Notes: generated by a model not told the origin, from the letters alone. A DNA stretch of 51,480 nt from an uncultured Clostridium sp. (GCA_946409935.1 CAMJYG010000011.1:1-51480); one strand, 5' to 3'. Positions 8,774 through 17,696 are shown, counted from the first letter of the stretch. Made by a program: numbers and translations.

Positions 8774-10762
8774 TTACCAAGAACCTCCTCCGCCTCCTCC
8801 AGAGCCACCTCCAGATGAGCCTCCTCCAGAGCCGCCTCCACTATCACTTGAAGGACTAGAAGACATTGCATAGGTTGCTGATGCCATTGTTGTGTTCATA
8901 AATGTTTTAAATGAATGCATATTAAAGGTATCTGTTGAATCATACCAATTAGGAGCCTGTAGTGCAATTGTTTCAAATTGACTAATCCATACATTAGATA
9001 CACCTAAAGCATATGTATATGGTAAAATATTATAAAAATATTCAGGATTTTGTGCTACTAAACTTTCTAATTGAGGTTTTTCTGCTGTTTCAAGGAATCT
9101 TTTAAATCCCTTTAACTTTCCTAGAATTTCTTTTCCATATGGTGTCCTTTTTATCATTTTCTTTGTAAAAAATATTATAACTCCTATACAAATTACACCA
9201 ATAATATACATTATTAAGAATATTAGATTATCTTTTAATGTAGGCAATACTAAAAATGTCCATGGAACACCACCAAACATTCCTCCCCAAATTAATCCAA
9301 ATATTCTAGGTATTTTTGTTGATCCAATTAATGAGCTAATTAAAACTGAAAAACCTATTCCTGGAAATGGTAATGCAAATATTAACATTCCTGGTTGACC
9401 ATATTCTAATACTGGCTTAACTGTTATTAATATAAATATTGTTATAATCATCATAATTAGCCATTTTCTTTTAGCTCTGGATGAAGTTTCTATTATTCTA
9501 CTTTTATTTTCTTTTGAATTAAGTCTTCTTTTGATTTGGTTTAGAGTTGTATAAAAACTATCATATAAATCTTCCGCAGTTACATACGCTCTTGATAAAT
9601 ATCCACTTGATTTCATCGATATATTCAATGCTTCTTTAAGATTAATATTTTCTCCATTTGCCTTTGCCTCTTTCATTATTTTTTTTGCTTTATCCATATC
9701 TAAATAAGCACCAGATCTTGAACTTTTAAATAATCCATTAAAAAATAACATTTCATATTCATTGTTTCCTTCATATTCTTTTAATTTAGTAATTCTAAAC
9801 CCTTTGCTTTTCTTAAATATTCCCTGCTCTTCTGTTTCTTCGATTTTCAAGTAACCTTTATTAGCTAAATATATAAGTAATGATATTACACCTTCTGTAT
9901 CTGCAGTACCTTTATACAAAAAACCAACTTCTGCTGAATTATATCCTCCTGGTGGATAAAATTCTACAGTTTCTATTATTTCATCATTTTTTCCATACTT
10001 AACCCATAACATAAATGCAATTAATACACAAATAAGACAAATTACAATAACAGATACAGAATATATATCTATATTTGAACTTGCACCTACAAAATAGCCT
10101 TCTGGCAGTTCAAGTCTAACTGTTAATGCTTGCCCCGCATATAAAGTATTTTGTAATCTACCATTAATTACATTTCCATCTACACTATAATAAACATTTG
10201 AACTGTTTGTAGAACCAATAGTTCCGCTTGAAAATCCTAATAAAGATTTATCAAATGCTTTTGGCATTGTAATTTTAAAGGATGTATTACTTATACTCGT
10301 ATCCCATTCATCACCAATTAAATTGAAATATAATTCATCTAAATTTTTTAATGGGTCTTTACCAATATTATATGTATATTTTATAGTATATGAACGTCTA
10401 CCTGTATATGTTTTACTACTACTTCCAATTTTTATAACTTGATAACCATTTTCTTTATACGTTGTGTACTTGTCATTAACAGAAATATTTGAAACTTTTG
10501 CTTTATTAGTAGATTTAGTTCCGTCGTTTCTTGTAACAGAGTTTTTTAATGGTATTTTTCTAAATATTCCATGTTTTGAAATTCTAAAATTAGCTGTTAT
10601 TTTTTCTGTGATTTCAAATGTATTGTTTTCATTTACAATCATATCAATATCATAACCTTCAATTGTATATTCATTAGAATATGCTCCAACAGAAACCTTA
10701 TTTTGAGCTATAATCATTAATAATAAAAGTACAGCAAACACATATTTAAAATATTTTTTCAT
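8774..10762 (-). CDS. DUF2207 family membrane protein
   Basis: 662 residues. A signal peptide (KYVFAVLLLLMIIAQNKVSVGA) precedes an extracytoplasmic DUF2207 domain (about residues 30-225, with the HGIFRKIPL segment). A transmembrane helix near residue 235, a cytosolic part with YPPGGYNSAEVGFLYKG, two further hydrophobic segments (about 440-535) and a C-terminal tail of Gly and Ser ending in W follow. This layout is typical of the family, whose biochemical role is not established. It starts 1 nt after the stop of the LemA gene, with AAAGGTGG in the end of that gene as ribosome site, so the two proteins are translationally linked. LemA-DUF2207 pairing is common in Bacillota and suggests a shared envelope function. 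Confidence 0.85.
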   Translation of the reverse strand: MKKYFKYVFAVLLLLMIIAQNKVSVGAYSNEYTIEGYDIDMIVNENNTFEITEKITANFRISKHGIFRKIPLKNSVTRNDGTKSTNKAKVSNISVNDKYTTYKENGYQVIKIGSSSKTYTGRRSYTIKYTYNIGKDPLKNLDELYFNLIGDEWDTSISNTSFKITMPKAFDKSLLGFSSGTIGSTNSSNVYYSVDGNVINGRLQNTLYAGQALTVRLELPEGYFVGASSNIDIYSVSVIVICLICVLIAFMLWVKYGKNDEIIETVEFYPPGGYNSAEVGFLYKGTADTEGVISLLIYLANKGYLKIEETEEQGIFKKSKGFRITKLKEYEGNNEYEMLFFNGLFKSSRSGAYLDMDKAKKIMKEAKANGENINLKEALNISMKSSGYLSRAYVTAEDLYDSFYTTLNQIKRRLNSKENKSRIIETSSRAKRKWLIMMIITIFILITVKPVLEYGQPGMLIFALPFPGIGFSVLISSLIGSTKIPRIFGLIWGGMFGGVPWTFLVLPTLKDNLIFLIMYIIGVICIGVIIFFTKKMIKRTPYGKEILGKLKGFKRFLETAEKPQLESLVAQNPEYFYNILPYTYALGVSNVWISQFETIALQAPNWYDSTDTFNMHSFKTFMNTTMASATYAMSSSPSSDSGGGSGGGSSGGGSGGGGGGSW

Positions 10763-10763
10763 C

Positions 10764-11312
10764 CTATAAATCCACCTTTATATTATTTTTTTCTTCTGCA
10801 TTAGTTTCAAACATACTTGCTTGTCTAAATCCAAACATACCTGCTACTATATTACCTGGAAACATTTGAATTTTGGTATTTAAAATTCTAACTGCTCCAT
10901 TATAATATTTTCTACTATTAGCAATTTCATCTTCAATTTTTGTTAAGTCCTTACTTAATTGTAAAAAGTTTTCACTAGCTTTTAATTCTGGATAATTTTC
11001 TGAAATAGCCATTATTTTTGAAATACCTTGTGTTAATTGCTCATTAACATTTATCTTTTTATTCATTGACATACTATCATAACTTTTTGTTCTCAAAGAA
11101 CTTATCTCATTAAACGTTTCTTTTTCATATTTAGCATATCCTTTTACTACTTCTACTAAATTTGGAATTAGATCCCATCTCTTTTTCAAATAAACATCCA
11201 TTGTTGAGAAAGCCTCTTTTACAATGTTATTTGTTTTTACCAAAGTATTATATTGTACTATTAAATAAATTACTAATACAGCAATTATTGCCATAACAAC
11301 ATATAAAAACAT
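10764..11312 (-). CDS. LemA family protein
   Basis: 182 residues with one N-terminal membrane helix (LYVVMAIIAVLVIYLIVQYN), then the LemA helical domain with the conserved VDVxLKKRWDLIPNLVEVVKGYA-like stretch. The ATG at 11333 and the one at 11321 overlap or abut the AGGAG site (11327-11323); the ATG at 11312 has a 10-nt spacing and is preferred. First gene of the operon with DUF2207. LemA proteins have an outside-facing N terminus and a cytosolic helical bundle; the exact role is unknown. Confidence 0.9.
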   Translation of the reverse strand: MFLYVVMAIIAVLVIYLIVQYNTLVKTNNIVKEAFSTMDVYLKKRWDLIPNLVEVVKGYAKYEKETFNEISSLRTKSYDSMSMNKKINVNEQLTQGISKIMAISENYPELKASENFLQLSKDLTKIEDEIANSRKYYNGAVRILNTKIQMFPGNIVAGMFGFRQASMFETNAEEKNNIKVDL

Positions 11313-11526
11313 TTTATCCATTCTCCTTTCCATTCTATCTACTATTCGTAAGATTTAATCTCTACTCATATTAATATATTATTTTGATGGAAATTTGTCA
11401 ATATTTTTATATTATATCACTTCTTTATGTGTTACTGTCCACAGTAGCAACACTCTTGAATCACCTGGAGGTGGCTGAAAAATTATATAGTTATTTTGCT
11501 AGGCAAGGCATACAATTTTAAAACTT

Positions 11527-11586
11527 AACTTAGGCGTAGCCTGTTATAAAATAGAAAAGTCAGCATGACTTTCCTATTTTATAACA
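11527..11586. repeat. Palindromic element, AACTTAGGCGTAGCCTGTT module, copy 2
   Basis: The lead at 11527-11545 is identical to 8667-8685. The following hairpin GTTATAAAATAGAAAAGTCA pairs with its complement at 11567-11586 with one mismatch. It runs directly into the 99-bp element that follows. In 11313-11526 I see no gene, only a short stretch (11487-11511) that resembles 8072-8097 in reverse. Confidence 0.7.
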
Positions 11587-11681
11587 AATCGGAAAGCTAA
11601 TAAACTTGTAGTATATTATTTTAAACCATAAATTCTAATTAGCAACATACTATAAATAGTAAAGCTTTCCATAAATTTGTT
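11583..11681. repeat. 99-bp MITE-like element with AACAAATCGGAAAGCT ends, copy 1
   Basis: Left end AACAAATCGGAAAGCT; the right end is its imperfect complement (AGCTTTCCATAAATTTGTT). The second copy at 37938-38036 is exactly the same length and similar throughout. The similarity continues past the right end to about 11738 (TGCACCGCATAG compared with TGCAACACATAG). No ORF. Confidence 0.8.
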
Positions 11682-11751
11682 CCATTCGAATTTTTTGCAA
11701 AAAAATTCTATGCACCGCATAGATCGAAGCTCTTTTTAATTATTTTTCAAC

Positions 11752-12102
11752 TTACTCTTCTAAACCAAAGCTTACACCTAATGCACTATTCACTTTATCA
11801 ATTATTTTATTATCATCAATATGTCCTATTTTTTCTTTAAGTCTACTTTTATCTATAGTTCTAATTTGCTCAGCTAATACAACTGAATTATTCTTTAATC
11901 CACAAGAATTTGAATCTATTTCAATATGAGTTGGTAATTTTGTCTTACCTGTTTGAGAAGTAATCGCAGCAGCAATTACTGTAGGACTATATTTATTACC
12001 CAAATCATTTTGTATTATTAAAACCGGTCTAATTCCCCCTTGTTCTGAACCTACTACCGGACTTAAATCTGCATAAAACATATCTCCTCTTTTTATTTGC
12101 AT
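11752..12102 (-). CDS. ndoA: MazF/EndoA-type endoribonuclease toxin
   Basis: 116 residues, the usual length for Bacillota EndoA. It begins [20 protein letters not shown], with [12 protein letters not shown] and the conserved [10 protein letters not shown] and [17 protein letters not shown] segments; all the usual catalytic-site regions (R in RPV, S/T in ITSQ) are present. It should cut single-stranded mRNA. The ATG at 12102 with GGGAGTG 6 nt upstream is preferred over a TTG at 12117. The usual antitoxin gene (a small RHH protein) is not upstream: 12103-12297 holds only a repeat. The toxin is either controlled from elsewhere or silent. Confidence 0.9.
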   Translation of the reverse strand: MQIKRGDMFYADLSPVVGSEQGGIRPVLIIQNDLGNKYSPTVIAAAITSQTGKTKLPTHIEIDSNSCGLKNNSVVLAEQIRTIDKSRLKEKIGHIDDNKIIDKVNSALGVSFGLEE

Positions 12103-12175
12103 ATTATTCACTCCCAATATTAGTGTATTGTCAAGTATATTTCATGCTATTTAAATATTAGCTTAGGCAAAAATT

Positions 12176-12231
12176 GTTACAATTCATGGCTTTAAAATAG
12201 TATGCCATGCCTAGTAGCCGTGAATTGTAAC
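12176..12231. repeat. Minimal GTTACAATTCAC element
   Basis: A 56-bp palindrome with the same outer ends as 6681-6934 (GTTACAATTCATGGC and the complement of GTTACAATTCACGGC), but with neither inner ends nor core. It lies just upstream of ndoA. Confidence 0.7.
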
Positions 12232-12297
12232 CCAAAATTTTATCAAATAAATGGTTTGCAATTTTAATTTTTAATCAAACTAAAATAAATATGATAT

Positions 12298-12900
12298 TTA
12301 ATTGTTTATTTTTACCTCATTATATAATATGTAAACTTCATTTTTTTTGCTATTATCTTTTATCTCCATTTTCACAGGTAATACAGTTTTTTTATCTATA
12401 TATAAAACTTTTTCCATATTTAATATTTTAGTTTTCATTAATATTTTATTATCTTCTTCTCTAAATTCTGATTTTTCACTTTTTCTATAATTTTCAATAA
12501 AACAGTCTAAATCTAAAGCATTTTCAGAAATATATTCGTAATTATTAAAAATAGAAGTTAAATTTAAATTTGTATTTTCTATTTTTAATTCATTTCCCTG
12601 CCTTATTATTTTTACACCTGCTATATTCGATGGTTCAATAACTTCTTGTGTCATTATATCTGGCTCTTCATACCTTTGTTTTAAAATATATTTATTAGTA
12701 TTTTTATTACTATTTACATTTACTTCAACTGTTGCTTCATAAGAACTAATATTTAAAATATAATCTACAATTTCTTGACTACTACTATTATTACCAATTT
12801 TAATTTTTTTAGCCGTATTATTATTAAAAAATATGAAAAAAATCCCTCCTCCGATTATCGCTAGAATGCCTATAAACAAAATAACCTTTTTAAAATTCAA
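12298..12900 (-). CDS. Membrane-anchored GerS/LolA-fold-like protein
   Basis: 200 residues from a TTG start with a perfect AAGGAGG site 7 nt upstream. One N-terminal helix (VILFIGILAIIGGGIFFIFF) and then an extracytoplasmic domain: SSQEIVDYILNISSYEATVEV, YILKQRYEEPDIMTQEVIEP, LKIENTNLNLTSIF. This order matches the GerS-related proteins of Clostridia, which have a LolA/LppX-like fold. It lacks a lipobox cysteine, so it is held by an uncleaved helix. GerS itself acts in cortex lysis at spore germination; that role here is only inference. It follows dusB behind a terminator. Confidence 0.55.
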   Translation of the reverse strand: MNFKKVILFIGILAIIGGGIFFIFFNNNTAKKIKIGNNSSSQEIVDYILNISSYEATVEVNVNSNKNTNKYILKQRYEEPDIMTQEVIEPSNIAGVKIIRQGNELKIENTNLNLTSIFNNYEYISENALDLDCFIENYRKSEKSEFREEDNKILMKTKILNMEKVLYIDKKTVLPVKMEIKDNSKKNEVYILYNEVKINN

Positions 12901-12935
12901 AACAATTCCTCCTTAATATTAAATATTCCTATTGT

Positions 12936-12970
12936 AAAAAAAAAAGATAGTGCTACAAATTCACACTACC
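12936..12970 (-). terminator. Terminator of dusB
   Basis: An 8-bp stem (GGTAGTGT with GCACTATC) is followed by a run of ten Ts on the minus strand, just beyond the dusB stop at 12979. Confidence 0.75.
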
Positions 12971-12978
12971 ATTGTATT

Positions 12979-13950
12979 TTAAATATTTATAAAATATTCT
13001 TCTATTTTTAATAACAATTCATTCTTATCTTCTACTTTATTTATTGAATTTCTAAATTCACTAGAATCCTTCATATTCTTAGTATACCATGCAATATGCT
13101 TTCGTAATTCTTTAACAGCTATATCTCCTTTTTCTTTAATTGCTAAATTTATATGTTCTTTAATAATTTCTAATTTTTCTTCATTAGATGTTTTTTCTAA
13201 TTTTTCTCCTGTTTCTAAAAAATGCATAATTTCTCTAAATATCCATGGATTTCCAAAGCTTGCTCTACCTATCATAATTCCATCCACATTTGTTTTTTCA
13301 AACATTTCTTTTGCACTCTCTTCATCTACTATATCTCCATTCCCTATTACTGGAATATTAACGCTTTCTTTTACTCTTCTTATAATATCCCAATCTGCTT
13401 TTCCTGAATAAAAATCCGTCCTTGTCCTTCCATGAACAGTTATTGCACATATTCCAACTTCTTCTGCAATTTTAGCAATTTCTGTTGCTACTATGTGCTC
13501 TTTATCCCATCCCTTTCTTATTTTTAAAGTAACTGGAACACTAGAATTTTTTACTACTGCTTGCATTATTTTCTTTGCTTTTTCTAAATCTAATAATAAT
13601 TTACTACCATCTCCATTTTTTACAACCTTAGGAGCTGGGCATCCCATATTTATATCTAATATATCTGCAAAATTACTAACATATTTTGCACTATAAGCCA
13701 TAGATTCTTCATCACTACCAAATATTTGAAAGCTAATTGGTCTCTTTTCTCCATCTGTATTAAGTAATCTTTTTGTTTTGCTATCATCATAAAAAATTGC
13801 TCTTGAACTAGCCATCTCCGTGCAAACTAATCCTGCACCAAATTTTTTACAAACAATACGAAAAGGCTGGTTCGTTATTCCAGCCATCGGAGCTAATATT
13901 AAGTTATTTTCTAATTCTACATTACCTATTTTTATTTTTTTCAAATACAT
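12979..13950 (-). CDS. dusB: tRNA-dihydrouridine synthase
   Basis: 323 residues. FMN-dependent reduction of uridines in the tRNA D-loop. NLILAPMAGITNQPFR opens the TIM barrel; INMGCPAPKVVKNGDGSKLL carries the catalytic cysteine; LKIRKGWD, ITVHGRTRTDFYSGKADW, NGDI and GIMIGRASFGNPW form the FMN and tRNA sites. Length and order fit the DusB group of Bacillota. GGAG lies 6 nt upstream of the ATG. The upstream leader (13979-14161) contains a long palindromic element. Confidence 0.95.
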   Translation of the reverse strand: MYLKKIKIGNVELENNLILAPMAGITNQPFRIVCKKFGAGLVCTEMASSRAIFYDDSKTKRLLNTDGEKRPISFQIFGSDEESMAYSAKYVSNFADILDINMGCPAPKVVKNGDGSKLLLDLEKAKKIMQAVVKNSSVPVTLKIRKGWDKEHIVATEIAKIAEEVGICAITVHGRTRTDFYSGKADWDIIRRVKESVNIPVIGNGDIVDEESAKEMFEKTNVDGIMIGRASFGNPWIFREIMHFLETGEKLEKTSNEEKLEIIKEHINLAIKEKGDIAVKELRKHIAWYTKNMKDSSEFRNSINKVEDKNELLLKIEEYFINI

Positions 13951-13978
13951 ATTTACTCCATAACTATTTTTATATTTT

Positions 13979-14161
13979 GAAGTTAATATATATATAATTT
14001 ATTTAATTCCTCGGCTCATTACATAAATGGTAATTTCTAAAATCATTTTTTGGCACCATTCCAAGGACAAGCCTTGAACTCTTTCCAAAAAATGATTTAA
14101 GAACTTACTCATTTACTTCAATCGCATTCGTCATGTAAAAAATTATATATATTAACTTTAG
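13979..14161. repeat. MITE-like element with structured core, opposite orientation
   Basis: Ends AGTTAATATATATATAATTT and the complement of a similar sequence (ATTATATATATTAACTTT). Read on the minus strand, the interior has the same blocks as 6721-6900: GCGATTGAAGT, GAGTAAGTT, GGAAAGAGTTCA, GGTGCCA. The outermost GTTACAATTCAC ends are not present. It lies between rodA and dusB. Confidence 0.7.
14040..14098 (-). ncRNA. Candidate structured RNA core, copy B
   Basis: On the minus strand AAATCATTTTTTGG pairs over 14 bp with CCAAAAAATGATTT. The internal loop is AAAGAGTT / GAATGGTG, and the inner stem is CAAGG-CTTGT-CCTTG. Compared with copy A, both helices have changed on both sides while the loop stays the same except for one base. 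Upstream of dusB in the sense direction, so a leader role is possible. Confidence 0.45.
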
Positions 14162-14177
14162 ATATAAGAAGCAAAAA

Positions 14178-15284
14178 TTATTTAATGAAAATCGTTTTCT
14201 TTCTTTTGCTACTTATATTTAATAATAAACCTATACAAATAAAATTGGTAATTAATGAACTTCCACCGTAACTTATAAAAGGAAGTGGGACACCAGTAAT
14301 TGGTAATAATCCCATTACCATACCAATATTTTCAATCATGTGGAATAAAAAAATTCCAGTAACTCCTGAAGCAATTAAAGTTCCTTCCTCGTCTTTTGCT
14401 GTTTTTGCTACATATAAAGACCTTGTAACCAAAAACACATATAGTATAATTATTGCTCCTGCAACAATAAATCCCATTTCTTCGCTAATTACTGCAAATA
14501 TAAAATCTGTTGTTTTAGGATACAAAAAACCTAATTGTGTTTGATTTCCCTTTAATATTCCCATACCTGTAAGTCCTCCAGAACCTATTGCAAGTTTAGA
14601 TTGAATAATATTATATCCTGCTCCTCTTGGATCTGATTCAGGATTTAAAAAAATATCTATTCTTTTTTTGGCATGTTCTGGTAAAATAAAATTATAAATA
14701 AGTGGAACAGAAACTACAACTAAAATAGTAGTTACTATAATGTATTTTTTATCTATTCCAGCTGCTATTAAAATTAATACAGTTGCTATTAAAAATGCCA
14801 TTGCAGTACCAAAGTCCGGCTGTTTTATTAATAATAGGACTGGTAAACCAACTATTGCTAATGGAATTAGCAATTTAAGTGGCTTATTTATTTCTCTCTT
14901 ATTGTTTTTTTGTATTTTTGCTATAGTATAAGTTAAAAACAATATTACAAAAACTTTTGCAAATTCTCCTGGTTGAAATGAAAAGAATCCTATATTAAAC
15001 CAACTTGTTGCACCATTTATAGGTGGAGTAAATAACACCGCTATTAGTAGCAATATAAATCCACCATAAAATATTGGTGACATTTTTAATATTGAATTAT
15101 AGTTTACCAACATTACAATAAGCATTGTTACAATACTTATTCCTAACCATATACATTGTTTGTTAAATTCGTCATATTCCGCTTGTTGAGTAGCAGAAAA
15201 TAATGCAATTAAACCTATTACAGATAGGATAATTGCAACCAAAAGTATACTCCATTCAACATTTTTTAATTCTCTTTTCCTCAT
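14178..15284 (-). CDS. rodA: Rod-shape SEDS glycosyltransferase RodA
   Basis: 368 residues, about ten membrane helices. SEDS family peptidoglycan polymerase of the elongation machinery. GFFSFQPGEFAKVFVILFL, IKQPDFGTAMAFL, the catalytic-loop region with RGAGYNIIQSKLAIGSGG and the C-terminal TGVPLPFISYGGSSLI motif are all present. RodA is preferred over FtsW because of its place behind minD-minE and its NGATSWFNIG / SFQPGE pattern. It follows minE by 42 nt and ends the minD-minE-rodA operon. Confidence 0.92.
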   Translation of the reverse strand: MRKRELKNVEWSILLVAIILSVIGLIALFSATQQAEYDEFNKQCIWLGISIVTMLIVMLVNYNSILKMSPIFYGGFILLLIAVLFTPPINGATSWFNIGFFSFQPGEFAKVFVILFLTYTIAKIQKNNKREINKPLKLLIPLAIVGLPVLLLIKQPDFGTAMAFLIATVLILIAAGIDKKYIIVTTILVVVSVPLIYNFILPEHAKKRIDIFLNPESDPRGAGYNIIQSKLAIGSGGLTGMGILKGNQTQLGFLYPKTTDFIFAVISEEMGFIVAGAIIILYVFLVTRSLYVAKTAKDEEGTLIASGVTGIFLFHMIENIGMVMGLLPITGVPLPFISYGGSSLITNFICIGLLLNISSKRKKTIFIK

Positions 15285-15326
15285 TAAACCACTCTTTTTC
15301 TATACTATTTTTTTGATTTAATTTTA

Positions 15327-15899
15327 TCATTTGCTTCCTTCTTGATGTTCTCTTTTATTTTCCAGTTGCTTATTACCTTCTATATTGTCTTTATCATATT
15401 TTTGCTCTTCTTTTTTGGAAATTTCATCTTCTTTAGAGTCTTTATCTTGATTATTTTTAATATCTGCTTTTTCACTTTGTACTTCTACTTTATGATGTTT
15501 CTTTTCATTTTCATCTTTTTCTAGATTTTTTTTATTGTTATTTTCTTTTTGGGAATCCTCACCATTTTTATTTTTTTCTTTTGTATCTAATTTTCTTGAT
15601 TCATTTTTTATATTTAGAATTGGAATATTAGCATATAATGCTGGTGCACCATTTGTCCCATCATCGTTTTCTTTATTTGTAAGTCTAACATCTATTGCTT
15701 CTTCATCTACATCTATATATTTTTTAATTACATCTATTATTTCTTGTTTCATAAGTTCTAAAAAATCTGCCGATACATTAGCTCTATCTTGCATTAGAAC
15801 TAAATGTAATCTTTCTTTTGCTGCATCTTTTGAATTTGTTGAAACTTTTTCTTGCTTTTTATTAATCTTCTTTAAAAATTTCATTAAGTTTTCAAACAT
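15327..15899 (-). CDS. minE: Cell-division topological factor MinE with long charged tail
   Basis: 190 residues; usual MinE is about 85-95. Residues 1-100 are a normal MinE: an N-terminal amphipathic helix (MFENLMKFLKKI), AAKERLHLVLMQDR, the anti-MinCD segment, and a dimerisation region (KQEIIDVIKKYIDVDEEAIDVRL). After IPILNIK the protein runs on for about 85 residues of Lys, Glu, Asn and Asp with no hydrophobic core, likely disordered. MinE drives MinD off the membrane and sets its oscillation. The start is 28 nt after minD, with AGGAAG ribosome site. Confidence 0.88.
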   Translation of the reverse strand: MFENLMKFLKKINKKQEKVSTNSKDAAKERLHLVLMQDRANVSADFLELMKQEIIDVIKKYIDVDEEAIDVRLTNKENDDGTNGAPALYANIPILNIKNESRKLDTKEKNKNGEDSQKENNNKKNLEKDENEKKHHKVEVQSEKADIKNNQDKDSKEDEISKKEEQKYDKDNIEGNKQLENKREHQEGSK

Positions 15900-15927
15900 T
15901 CTTCCTACTTACCCCCGACATTGTGTA

Positions 15928-16719
15928 TTATTTTTTAAATATTCTTTTTATTTTTGCAAAAAAACCTTTTTCTCGTCCAGGAATTGTTACTTCTATTTTT
16001 TCTCCTAAAACTCTTTTGGCAATTTCTATATATGCTTTTCCAGAAGGAGCTTTTTTATTTTGAATAACTGGCTCTCCTTTATTTGTTTGTGTAATTATAT
16101 ATTCGTCATCTGGAACAACACCTATAAGATCAATAGACAACAAATCTACTATATCGTCTACATCCATCATTTCACCTTTTTTTACCATATTAGGTCTTAT
16201 TCTATTTATTATTAATTCTGGATTTTTAATTTCTGAAGATTCTAATAAACCTATAATTCTGTCTGCATCACGAATAGCAGATATCTCTGCTGTTGTTACA
16301 ACTATAGCTCTGTTAGCTCCTGCAATGGCATTTTTAAAACCTTGTTCAATTCCAGCAGGACAATCTATTAAAATATAATCAAATCCTTCTTTTAATTTAT
16401 CTACTAGATTTCTCATTTGTTCTTCATTTACTGCACTTTTATCTCTTGTTTGAGCTGCTGGTAGTAGGTATAATTCTTTAAACCTTTTGTCTTTTATTAA
16501 TGCTTGTCGTAATTTACACTTTTCTTCTACAACATCAACTATGTCATACACTATTCTGTTTTCTAATCCCATTACAACATCTAAATTTCTTAGACCTATA
16601 TCTGTATCTATTAAAACAACTTTTTTTCCTTCTAATGCTAAACTAGAACCCAAATTGGCTGTTGTTGTTGTTTTTCCTACTCCACCTTTTCCTGATGTAA
16701 TTACGATTACTTCTCCCAT
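15928..16719 (-). CDS. minD: Septum site-determining ATPase MinD
   Basis: 263 residues. Deviant Walker A GKGGVGKTT at residues 10-18, switch regions DTDIGLRNLD and DCPAGIEQGF, and a C-terminal amphipathic membrane-targeting helix (FFAKIKRIFKK). It binds the membrane as an ATP dimer and recruits MinC and MinE. No minC gene is in this operon. First gene of minD-minE-rodA, driven by the promoter at 16779-16807. Confidence 0.96.
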   Translation of the reverse strand: MGEVIVITSGKGGVGKTTTTANLGSSLALEGKKVVLIDTDIGLRNLDVVMGLENRIVYDIVDVVEEKCKLRQALIKDKRFKELYLLPAAQTRDKSAVNEEQMRNLVDKLKEGFDYILIDCPAGIEQGFKNAIAGANRAIVVTTAEISAIRDADRIIGLLESSEIKNPELIINRIRPNMVKKGEMMDVDDIVDLLSIDLIGVVPDDEYIITQTNKGEPVIQNKKAPSGKAYIEIAKRVLGEKIEVTIPGREKGFFAKIKRIFKK

Positions 16720-16778
16720 GTTTATTGACCATTCCTTTCTACAGAATAATTATTTAAAAATACCTCTTTAACCTCTAT

Positions 16779-16807
16779 ATAATATAACGAAAATGACAAA
16801 AAGTCAA
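16779..16807 (-). promoter_or_regulatory. Sigma-A promoter of minD-minE-rodA
   Basis: TTGACT (16807-16802), 17-nt spacer, TATTAT (16784-16779), 60 nt before the minD start. Confidence 0.8.
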
Positions 16808-16860
16808 TTCATTTTACAGTAAAATAACAAAAACATTTCTAAAATATTACAATTTGATTA

Positions 16861-16900
16861 CAAAAAAAATTGAGATTCATCCAAAAAAAGACGAACCTCA
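16861..16900 (-). terminator. Terminator of the J-domain gene
   Basis: TGAGGTTCGTC pairs with GATGAATCTCA (two G-T pairs) and is followed by AATTTTTTTTG on the minus strand. Confidence 0.8.
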
Positions 16901-16963
16901 AAACTGCATATTAAATTACATTTCTTTCACACTTCATTTAAATGGAAACATAAGGTTTTAGAG

Positions 16964-17521
16964 CTAAAACATCCAACTGAAAAGTGGATTTTCAAACAGA
17001 AGCTCTCTCATCCAACCATTTGTAAATGGAATAAACCATAAAATTACACCTAAAATTAATACTACTATTATTGTTAATATAACAGCATAAACATCTTTTT
17101 TTGTAATTCCTCTTTTTTCTTTTATTTGAGGTCTATTATCTACTATCTCCTTTGTTAAATCCATTAAACTACCTAATGTTCCAATTTTATGTTCTTTTGT
17201 TGATACTTGCTTTCTTCTATTTTTTTTATATGTTTGTGTTGGTTGCTCTGTTTCTTGTACAGTTTCTTTTTTCTCATATTGCCTAATTATTTCATCTCTT
17301 TCTTGAATTTCTAATTCTTTATCATATTGCGCCTTTAAAAAATCGTCAGAAAGAACTCTATATGCTTCATTTAATTCTTTTAATTTCATTTCGTTTGTTT
17401 GCTTTTCTACAGAACTATATAAATCTGGATGATATTTTTTTGCTAATACTTTATATGCTTTATCTATAACTTCCTTTGATGCTTTTTTATTTACTTCTAA
17501 TATTTCATAATAATTTTTCAT
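16964..17521 (-). CDS. Membrane-anchored J-domain protein
   Basis: 185 residues. Residues 1-65 are a J domain (NYYEILEVNKKASKEVIDKA, then KKYHPDLY with the essential HPD, then LNEAYRVLSDDFLKAQYD). A charged linker follows and then one membrane helix (VYAVILTIIVVLILGVILWF) close to the C terminus. There is no Gly/Phe region, zinc finger or substrate-binding domain, so it is not DnaJ but a specialised co-chaperone that should stimulate DnaK at the membrane. An ATG at 17533 abuts the AAAGGA site; the ATG at 17521, 12 nt beyond it, gives the normal J-domain N terminus. Confidence 0.85.
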   Translation of the reverse strand: MKNYYEILEVNKKASKEVIDKAYKVLAKKYHPDLYSSVEKQTNEMKLKELNEAYRVLSDDFLKAQYDKELEIQERDEIIRQYEKKETVQETEQPTQTYKKNRRKQVSTKEHKIGTLGSLMDLTKEIVDNRPQIKEKRGITKKDVYAVILTIIVVLILGVILWFIPFTNGWMRELLFENPLFSWMF

Positions 17522-17638
17522 AAAAAAATCCATTCCTTTCTCGCTTCGCTCGAAGGCACGCTTAGCAATGAAAGAATTATTTCTTTCAAACTAAATCTTA
17601 TTCCTTTCTCATGGCAACTATCTATATAATTTTATACT

Positions 17639-17673
17639 AAAAAAAAGAAAATAGCAATAAAAAATTGCTACTT
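17639..17673 (-). terminator. Hairpin terminator, probably of ftsH
   Basis: TAGCAAT-loop-ATTGCTA followed by TTTTCTTTTTTTT on the minus strand. It is separated from the ftsH stop by the repeat at 17697-17810, as if the element had entered between gene and terminator. Confidence 0.7.
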
Positions 17674-17696
17674 TACAAATATAATTCAGCTACAGG

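Noticed and set aside
15535-16008. 157-codon plus-strand frame across minE and minD
   Set aside because: Antisense shadow of two well-supported genes.
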